Shown here: one piece after another, positions 1 to 4,327 of the stretch | Layout of the letters: every line of letters starts with the position of its first letter | How positions within the stretch are numbered: position 1 is the stretch's first letter | DNA from: Pseudobdellovibrionaceae bacterium | GTDB lineage: Bacteria > Bdellovibrionota > Bdellovibrionia > Bdellovibrionales > JAMPXM01 | Assembly (NCBI GenBank): GCA_913776405.1 | Contig: CAJYOV010000292.1 | Coordinates: 1 to 6,370 of the forward strand | Length of the DNA: 6,370 nt | Direction: 5' to 3' | Position numbers and translations under genes: made by a program | Notes under the pieces: model-generated | Told to the model about the DNA's origin: nothing | The model's database searches: none | Seen by the model: the letters and a program-made list of their open reading frames with translations, nothing else

Positions 1-883
1 GGCGAATTTTCACTTTTTGAAAGTGCGTTTCAAAACCCAAGCGGTTCAAGCATTCGAGCACGAAGTCATATCGGCCGACGGAAATTGCGCCGGTTGTAAG
101 GATGAGGTCGAACTTATCCGCGATTCCTTCCTTCACCTTTTCGGAGAAGAGGGCTTCGTCATCACCGATTGAACCTAAGACGCGGCAGTCGATGCCTCGG
201 CTCCGAAGCGCTGACTGAAGATAAACGGTCGTCGAGTTCCGAATTTGGGGTGGCGTGGGTTTCTCATTCGGTGAAACCAATTCTTTACCCGTCGCGATCA
301 GTGCGACTCGCAAACTCTTGAAAACCTCAACGTCTGTGATGCCGAGAGAAGCGAGGACGAGACAATCTTCTGCGCGCAGTTTTTGAAAGCGTGTAAGAAC
401 CTTCGAGCCAATTTGAAAGTCTTCACCGGAAAGTCGTCGGTTAGCGCCCGCTTGAACAGGAATGCGGATTCGGATTTTCTTTTCGTTCGACTTCTCGTTT
501 TCGAGCCATTCGACATCTTCGAGTCGAATGCAGGCGTCGGTCCCCGGCGGGAAACCTGCACCCGTCATAATTTCCCAGGCTGCGTGCTGAGACGAGGAAG
601 AGGTCTCGAGTGCGAACGAATCGCCCGCAGCGAGTGAGCCGCGAACGTGAAATTCGAGCGGATGAGTTGGAGACGCGTTCAGCGTCTCGCTTGCGCGAAC
701 GGCAAAGCCGTCCATTGCGGAGGTATCGAAGGCCGGAAGGATTTCGTTGCTAGTTAGATCGCGCGCCGAGATTCGACCGACGCAGTCTTTGATCGAAACC
801 AGTTCGACTTCGTTTCGCGTACACGTACTCGCGGCTTTTTCGATGAGCTCTAGCGCGAGAGAAAAAGAGATCGGCTCGCTCAT
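1..883 (-). CDS. moeA: Molybdopterin molybdenumtransferase MoeA, 3' end cut by window edge
   Basis: MoeA inserts molybdate into adenylylated molybdopterin in the last step of molybdenum cofactor synthesis, in the cytoplasm. I translated the open frame from ATG at 883-881 to the left edge: 294 residues, about 70% of the usual ~400. Visible family motifs in order are AFDTSAMDGFAVR (51-63), IMTGAGFPPGTDAC (105-118), GANRRLSGEDF (146-156), VALIATGKELV (193-203) and LTTGAISVGRYDF (262-274), which leads into the strand before the usual KPGKP motif. The usual second glycine of TTGG is alanine here, and the acidic residue after SVG is arginine, so this is a somewhat divergent copy. The domain IV C terminus is outside the window. 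The start overlaps the stop of the upstream lipoprotein gene as ATGA and has no clear Shine-Dalgarno sequence, so translational coupling is likely. The N terminus at this ATG matches the usual start of the family. Family assignment is very secure; full function of this copy is inferred. Confidence 0.93.
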   Translation of the reverse strand, partial: MSEPISFSLALELIEKAASTCTRNEVELVSIKDCVGRISARDLTSNEILPAFDTSAMDGFAVRASETLNASPTHPLEFHVRGSLAAGDSFALETSSSSQHAAWEIMTGAGFPPGTDACIRLEDVEWLENEKSNEKKIRIRIPVQAGANRRLSGEDFQIGSKVLTRFQKLRAEDCLVLASLGITDVEVFKSLRVALIATGKELVSPNEKPTPPQIRNSTTVYLQSALRSRGIDCRVLGSIGDDEALFSEKVKEGIADKFDLILTTGAISVGRYDFVLECLNRLGFETHFQKVKIR

Positions 884-1899
884 TGAGCGGTGCCGGAGAG
901 ATAAGCTTTACGGATCGCTTTACCGCAGAGGTAAGAGGCGTAACCGTTACCGATGTCATTAGATCCTGAGTAGGCCGAGAAACGAGAGACAACGCCGTAG
1001 TAGCGTTTCGTTTTGTCGATCCATGGATAGAATCCGAAGATACCAGCGCTGCTGAAAGAGCCGTCGCCGGTTGGATCGTCCTCAACCCAATGACCATAAG
1101 AGTAATGAAATGCGAGTGTCGTGAGAGGTGTCGATTGTGCGTTGCAATTCGGCGAGCCGGGAAGCGTGCAGACTGCGCCAGCACCAAGATAGTTTTTTAT
1201 CAGAAGCTGGCCCGTAATAATTCGGCGTAAGAATTCAGCGTAGCCAGCTGCATTCATGTAGGCGCCGCCGGCCAATTGCGGGCTCGTGAAAGTGATCCCG
1301 GTGGTCGAGCCGAGAGCCAAGCGATACTTCGATGTCAGCGCGGTAGGAGTGTTGTTTGAGAGGCCACCTACGTTCACACCCCAAGCCTGGAAGTGGCCGC
1401 CGTTATAAAAGAACTTGCCGACGTCGCCCGCGTTGAATTGAGAGTTTAGATTGCCATTGCCTTTTCCGTTCGAGGCGTTGAAACAATCCGCGACGGTCGA
1501 AGAGTTTGTGCAGCTGAAGTTCCCAAAGTCCGTGTAACCAGCCTGCATCGTTAAATACGGAATATCTTGAGTCGTCGGCGCGCCACCGCGAGTTTGAATG
1601 ACGTAGGCACCAAACAGCCATTTCGACGCCGAACCGATCAACATATTCGTCGTTCGTGTGACTGAGCCGTCGCCGGTCGTACCCGACGCTAAGATAGAAT
1701 CGACGTTTCCGATTTCCCAATAAAAGGGTGCAATGGCTGTACAGCTAGAATTCGTCGTGGCTGTTTGTTTGGCCGCCGCGACTTTGTCGGCTTCTTGCGC
1801 ATTGGGGTAACCACCCTGCGGATCAGCGGCGTTGCAGCTTGCGAGCGCAAACGCGCAGGCAAGAGTGAGAGAAAAGCTGCGAATCCGATATTGTGCCAT
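880..1899 (-). CDS. Secreted lipoprotein resembling beta-lactamase/serine hydrolase (PF00144-like)
   Basis: 339 residues. The start at 1899 is chosen over an in-frame ATG at 1953 because a strong ribosome binding site precedes it, and because the N terminus is then a clean lipoprotein signal: basic start, hydrophobic 9-20, lipobox LASC with acylated Cys22. Asn23 at +2 does not suggest inner-membrane retention by the E. coli rule, so an outer-membrane or periplasm-facing site is likely. The body reads like a serine beta-lactamase-fold enzyme: an SxxK candidate at Ser90-Lys93 (GSASKW), a stretch like the YxN region at 163-173 (FFYNGGHFQAWG), an AGGAYMNAAGYAEFLRRIITG segment near 210-230 that matches the AGG-L-ST-D-ARF region of the family, and YSYGHWVE (266-273) followed by SAG (284-286) where KTG/HTG usually sits. 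The YxN tyrosine appears displaced. Six cysteines (53, 130, 139, 244, 252, 325) suggest disulfides in the exported domain. Substrate is unknown: esterase, peptidase or penicillin-binding relative are all possible, and a non-catalytic role cannot be excluded. The gene overlaps moeA by 4 bases. Confidence 0.72.
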   Translation of the reverse strand: MAQYRIRSFSLTLACAFALASCNAADPQGGYPNAQEADKVAAAKQTATTNSSCTAIAPFYWEIGNVDSILASGTTGDGSVTRTTNMLIGSASKWLFGAYVIQTRGGAPTTQDIPYLTMQAGYTDFGNFSCTNSSTVADCFNASNGKGNGNLNSQFNAGDVGKFFYNGGHFQAWGVNVGGLSNNTPTALTSKYRLALGSTTGITFTSPQLAGGAYMNAAGYAEFLRRIITGQLLIKNYLGAGAVCTLPGSPNCNAQSTPLTTLAFHYSYGHWVEDDPTGDGSFSSAGIFGFYPWIDKTKRYYGVVSRFSAYSGSNDIGNGYASYLCGKAIRKAYLSGTAQ

Positions 1900-1904
1900 G
1901 AAAA

Positions 1905-1913
1905 CCTCTCCTT
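1905..1913 (-). promoter_or_regulatory. Ribosome binding site of the hydrolase-like lipoprotein gene
   Basis: On the minus strand this reads AAGGAGAGG, five bases before the ATG at 1899. It decides the start: the upstream in-frame ATG at 1953 has no purine-rich site before it and would add 18 residues in front of the lipoprotein signal peptide. Confidence 0.85.
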
Positions 1914-1976
1914 TATTTATAGCATGGGAGATTGAGACGGATTCAAATCTCATTTTGAGAATTTTTTGTGGCCTGC

Positions 1977-2005
1977 GAACTTTCTCGAGGCCTGTGTCGT
2001 CTAAC
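1977..2005 (+). promoter_or_regulatory. Candidate ECF-sigma promoter of the sensor/sigma/anti-sigma operon
   Basis: GAACTT (1977-1982) is followed 15 bases later by CGTCTAAC (1998-2005). This matches the general ECF pattern of an AAC core in the -35 element and a CGT core in the -10 element, and is close to the E. coli sigma-E consensus GGAACTT/TCTAA with about 16-17 bases between elements. The predicted transcript start near 2010 leaves a leader of about 14 bases with the AGGAGG site at 2013-2018. Because the operon itself encodes an ECF sigma factor, self-activation is the simplest reading. Motif match is by eye; no expression data. Confidence 0.55.
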
Positions 2006-2012
2006 GATTAAC

Positions 2013-2018
2013 AGGAGG
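2013..2018 (+). promoter_or_regulatory. Ribosome binding site AGGAGG of the Spy/CpxP-like gene
   Basis: A perfect AGGAGG lies five bases before ATG 2024. It is the only strong site in the three-gene operon; the two downstream genes start inside or at the end of the gene before them and seem to depend on coupled translation. Confidence 0.85.
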
Positions 2019-2023
2019 ACTGT

Positions 2024-2476
2024 ATGATTCAAACGCTCAAGGTCTCTGTATTGACGTTGACACTCACAGCTTTAGTGTCACTCACGGGTGTCGCGAACGC
2101 CGAAGCCAGGGATGAAACTAAAGTCGGTCGCCGTGGCAAAATGGAAGAATTGGCTGCTGAGCTGAATTTGACCGCGGAGCAAAAGGCAAAGATGAAAGAG
2201 ATCAATAAGGACCGCCGCGAAGTGCTTCAACCAAAACGCAAAGCAATGCGTGAAGCGAGAGAGGAACTTGAAGCGTCATTGAAAGGGGCTGACTCTACAG
2301 ACACCGTCAAACAAAAGTTTGCTGCCCTTCAAAAAGCTCAGTCGGAGTTCGCAACGACACGCTTCGATAAAGTGTTAGCGGTGAGAGAAGTTTTAACCCC
2401 TGAACAACGGTCAAAGTTTAAAGGTTTGAAGGCCGGTGGCCATCATCGTCACGACGAAGATGAGTCAGACGACTAA
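2024..2476 (+). CDS. Periplasmic Spy/CpxP-like LTxxQ protein, probable sensor of the ECF operon
   Basis: 150 residues. A Sec signal peptide covers about 1-26, with a hydrophobic core 8-24 and a likely cut after VANA (23-26). The mature ~124 residues are almost entirely charged helix and contain two copies of the family's LTxxQ motif: LTAEQ (49-53) and LTPEQ (124-128). This is the arrangement of Spy, CpxP and the metal-sensor relatives (CnrX/ZraP-like), small periplasmic helical-hairpin proteins that act as chaperones or stress/metal sensors. The tail (139-150) is GHHRHDEDESDD, a histidine/acid-rich end that could bind metal. There are no cysteines and no histidines before residue 140, so a CnrX-type core metal site is not evident. 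It is the first gene of an operon with an ECF sigma factor, and its stop overlaps the next start (TAATG). I infer that it senses envelope stress or a ligand and signals to the downstream membrane protein; the chaperone-only alternative stays open. Confidence 0.85.
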   Translation: MIQTLKVSVLTLTLTALVSLTGVANAEARDETKVGRRGKMEELAAELNLTAEQKAKMKEINKDRREVLQPKRKAMREAREELEASLKGADSTDTVKQKFAALQKAQSEFATTRFDKVLAVREVLTPEQRSKFKGLKAGGHHRHDEDESDD

Positions 2477-2988
2477 TGCCAACCGACTTTCGCACTTTTT
2501 ATGAACAACACCTTCCGCTTGTGCGGAAGGTGGCTTACCAGATCGCGGGTCGTTCGTTGATCGGCCCTGCGCTAGATGATTTGGTTCAAGAGGCTTTCGT
2601 CAAAATCTGGCGGGGCCTATCTGAGTTTCGAAACGAAGCCGAAATTACGAGTTGGGTTTACCGTGTGACCTCGAACGCGGCGGTTGATCATCTTAAGTCG
2701 ATCAATCGACGGCGCGAGGTCTCAGGCGAAGAAGGGCCCGAAATCTTCGACGATCGAAGTTCGGTTGAAGACAGGCAAGTAGCTCGAGAACTTGTCGAGC
2801 AAGCGCTCGAACAGCTTTCGCACGATCAGCGAGCGGTCGTTGTCCTTGTGATGATACATGAGCGTCCGTTAGAGGAAGTCGCAGAAAGTCTATCGATTCC
2901 GCTTGGCACGGTGAAATCGCGAGTTCATGCGGGAAAAGACGTGATGTCACAGTTTCTTGAATCGAAAGGGGTCAAGGCCCATGGCTGA
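2476..2988 (+). CDS. ECF-family RNA polymerase sigma factor
   Basis: 170 residues, the normal length for an ECF sigma factor, which directs RNA polymerase to stress promoters. Sigma region 2 spans about 8-78, with the core-binding stretch DDLVQEAFVKIW (34-45) and the -10 recognition/melting stretch SWVYRVTSNAAVDHLK (59-74). A linker of about 30 residues follows, then region 4 at about 107-162 with the helix-turn-helix PLEEVAESLSIPLGTVKSRV (131-150) for the -35 element. There is no extra C-terminal domain. The start ATG shares its A with the TAA stop of the periplasmic gene, with no strong ribosome site of its own, so it is translationally coupled. A perfect 10-bp inverted repeat covers codons 12-19. 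The downstream gene overlaps by 8 bases and encodes a one-pass membrane protein in the usual anti-sigma position. The family call is secure; the ECF subgroup and regulon are unknown. Confidence 0.94.
   Translation: MPTDFRTFYEQHLPLVRKVAYQIAGRSLIGPALDDLVQEAFVKIWRGLSEFRNEAEITSWVYRVTSNAAVDHLKSINRRREVSGEEGPEIFDDRSSVEDRQVARELVEQALEQLSHDQRAVVVLVMIHERPLEEVAESLSIPLGTVKSRVHAGKDVMSQFLESKGVKAHG
2509..2532 (+). repeat. Perfect 10-bp inverted repeat (hairpin) inside the start of the sigma gene
   Basis: CACCTTCCGC (2509-2518), a four-base loop TTGT, then GCGGAAGGTG (2523-2532). All ten pairs are Watson-Crick, seven of them G-C. It spans exactly codons 12-19 of the sigma gene, about 33 bases after its start codon. 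No T-tract follows, so it is not an intrinsic terminator. It could tune sigma translation, mark an mRNA processing site or be a DNA palindrome for a protein; coincidence with the coding sequence is also possible. Confidence 0.7.
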
Positions 2989-3346
2989 GTCTAACGATCA
3001 AAGCTTCAAAAACTTTTTAAAGTCTCACCAGCCGGAAGCGCCTCTACAATCGCGCGCGGAATCAGAACGCGTGTTCGTTGCCATCGAAGCCGAACTCAAT
3101 CGAACAACGAAACGTCGTTCACTCGCGTGGGTTGGTGCTGCAAGTTTTGTTGCAGCCTCTTTCGTGGCTATCGTGATGACCAAGGCAACGTTGAGCTCGT
3201 CATTCAACTCACCGGCTCAACCTCAGCCTGCGGCAACGGAGATCGTCCAAGCTGGAGACCTCGAATTCGACAATGACAATGACGATGGAGACGCACCTTC
3301 GCTCGAGATCGGTCAAGATTGGATCGATCTCGTCACTGCTTACTAA
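2981..3346 (+). CDS. Small single-pass membrane protein, putative anti-sigma factor
   Basis: 121 residues from ATG 2981. This start is preferred to an in-frame TTG at 2957 because it is an ATG with AAAGGGG about nine bases upstream, and because it gives a short overlap (8 bases) with the sigma gene. A cytoplasmic N-terminal part (1-46) of charged helix ends in the basic RTTKRR (41-46). One membrane helix follows at about 48-66, then a periplasmic tail with an Ala/Pro/Gln-rich linker and the acidic segment EFDNDNDDGD (95-104). The topology is that of transmembrane anti-sigma factors such as CnrY or RseA. It lacks any cysteine, so the zinc-binding HxxxCxxC motif of ZAS anti-sigmas is absent, and I do not recognise the family. 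Its position immediately after an ECF sigma gene and the basic-then-membrane layout support an anti-sigma role by inference: the N terminus would hold the sigma and the tail would contact the Spy/CpxP-like protein. A plain membrane protein of unknown function is the alternative. Confidence 0.7.
   Translation: MAESNDQSFKNFLKSHQPEAPLQSRAESERVFVAIEAELNRTTKRRSLAWVGAASFVAASFVAIVMTKATLSSSFNSPAQPQPAATEIVQAGDLEFDNDNDDGDAPSLEIGQDWIDLVTAY
3304..3332 (+). repeat. Inverted repeat near the end of the putative anti-sigma gene
   Basis: CGAGATCGGTC (3304-3314) pairs with GATCGATCTCG (3322-3332) around a 7-base loop. There are 11 pairs, one of them G-U in plus-strand RNA. It sits 15-40 bases before the operon's stop codon, in the convergent zone with the DNA glycosylase gene. 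No T-tract follows on either strand, so it is not a standard terminator. It might protect the 3' end of the operon mRNA. Confidence 0.45.
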
Positions 3347-3361
3347 GAGGCGCTACCGTCC

Positions 3362-4231
3362 TTATTTCTGAAGTTGCGGAACCCAGGCCGTCGTGCGGCC
3401 GCCGATTTCCTCGTGAATGATCTTTTGGCCCTTCCTGGTCTTCGCCGTCTTCGACTTCCCCCACCGCTCATGAAAAAGCCACGTCTTTGGAAAGCGTTCG
3501 TAATCGGCATCAACGGACACGGCCTTTTTCACGACGGCGAGAACGCTTGAGCGAAGCGTCCGCACTTGTTTCGCCGTCAATTTGGAAGCAAGCGTGTGCG
3601 GGTTCAGTTTTGCGTGAAATAGAATCTCGTCAGCGAGCCAATTGCCGATTCCAGCAAAGAGACCCTGATCAAGAAGCACAGCTTTGATCGCCTTTTTCCT
3701 TTTTGCGAGTTTCTCACCCAGCACGTGAGCCGAAGGAAAATTCAGAAGAGGGTCAAAACCAAGTTTCTGGATGCGTGGGTGTGATAGCGGATCGTCACTA
3801 AGCCACATGCGGCCGAAACGCCGAGGATCAAGATAGGCAACTTCCGCGCCTTTATTTAGGTCAAGCACGAGCCGACTATGAGCTAAACGATCTCGAAAGT
3901 CAGTGTCCGCAGATGACCAAAGCTTCGCGCCACCCCAAACCTTTTCGTGACCTCGCTGTTTTGCTTTCGGATCGAGGATCGCGATGTTGCCGCTCATGCC
4001 TAAGTGAAAGATCGGCCAAGGCTTACGATCAAGCTCGAGCCAAAAGTACTTTCCTTTCCGGCCGGCACCGTTGATGGTTGCACCGGTGAGGGCGGTTCTC
4101 ACATCTTTGGTCTTGGCAAAAGCGAAGAGGTAGCGGTCAGAGTCGTCTAGAATGACGTCTTCGATTCGGTGATTCTTAAGTCTCGTGGCCAATTGTTTTC
4201 GAACTGTTTCGACTTCGGCTAATTCCGGCAT
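3362..4231 (-). CDS. mutM: Formamidopyrimidine-DNA glycosylase (Fpg/MutM/Nei family), zincless-finger type
   Basis: 289 residues, a usual length. Fpg/Nei enzymes cut oxidised bases such as 8-oxoguanine out of DNA and nick the strand (base excision repair). Catalytic features are all visible: N-terminal PELAEVETVR with the nucleophile Pro2 and Glu3, GRKGKYFWL with the conserved Lys61, HLGMSG (76-81) with the inserting Met79, DPRRFG (135-140), and GIGNWLADEILF (194-205) with Asn197 of the helix-two-turn-helix. The C terminus is unusual. There is no cysteine in the whole protein, so the four-Cys zinc finger of typical bacterial MutM is missing. In its place, WLFHERWG (251-258) and GGRTTAWVPQLQK (277-289) keep the finger arginine (Arg279) in a form I recall from plant and fungal FPG enzymes. 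It should therefore be a zincless-finger glycosylase. Preferred lesions may differ from E. coli MutM; Nei-like activity is an alternative. It is transcribed convergently to the sigma operon (15-base gap) and divergently from the kinase, and has no clear ribosome binding site. Confidence 0.93.
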   Translation of the reverse strand: MPELAEVETVRKQLATRLKNHRIEDVILDDSDRYLFAFAKTKDVRTALTGATINGAGRKGKYFWLELDRKPWPIFHLGMSGNIAILDPKAKQRGHEKVWGGAKLWSSADTDFRDRLAHSRLVLDLNKGAEVAYLDPRRFGRMWLSDDPLSHPRIQKLGFDPLLNFPSAHVLGEKLAKRKKAIKAVLLDQGLFAGIGNWLADEILFHAKLNPHTLASKLTAKQVRTLRSSVLAVVKKAVSVDADYERFPKTWLFHERWGKSKTAKTRKGQKIIHEEIGGRTTAWVPQLQK

Positions 4232-4238
4232 AGGCGCC

Positions 4239-4268
4239 AGGATAGTCGGTTTTGCGCGATCTCGCCAA
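4239..4268 (-). promoter_or_regulatory. Weak sigma-70-like promoter candidate for the Fpg gene
   Basis: On the minus strand, TTGGCG (4268-4263) and TATCCT (4244-4239) are separated by 18 bases; each matches four of six consensus positions. The -10 element ends seven bases before the ATG, which would place the transcript start at or next to the start codon and give a leaderless mRNA. That would agree with the missing Shine-Dalgarno sequence, but the motif match is weak. Confidence 0.25.
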
Positions 4269-4327
4269 TGGTCGAAGGCCGACTTTCGGGACTTCTGTAG
4301 TTAATCGAATTCATTCTTAATATCTCT

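Noticed and set aside
298..1187. Several overlapping open frames of 60-145 codons inside moeA and the lipoprotein gene
   Set aside because: They show no family motifs or ribosome binding sites and are shadows of the two well-supported genes.
1916..1946. Sigma-70-like promoter for the lipoprotein gene: TTGAAT and TGCTATAAA on the minus strand, 19 bases apart
   Set aside because: The -10 element touches the Shine-Dalgarno sequence (1905-1913), so the transcript would begin inside the ribosome binding site. The real promoter is probably further upstream.
1900..1953. Longer lipoprotein start at ATG 1953 (18 more residues)
   Set aside because: It has no ribosome binding site and would put a non-hydrophobic stretch before a perfect lipoprotein signal peptide.
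2787..2808. Short inverted repeat TCGAGC-AAGC-GCTCGA in the sigma gene
   Set aside because: Only six pairs of a word (TCGA) that is very common throughout this window; likely chance.
3386..3400. GGCCG-TCGTG-CGGCC hairpin as a bidirectional terminator between the sigma operon and the glycosylase gene
   Set aside because: The five-pair stem is fully inside the glycosylase coding region (the GGRTT motif) and has no T-tract on either strand.
4295..4327. TAATAT as a -10 box for the histidine kinase gene
   Set aside because: It ends only four bases before the start codon and has no -35 partner at the right distance.
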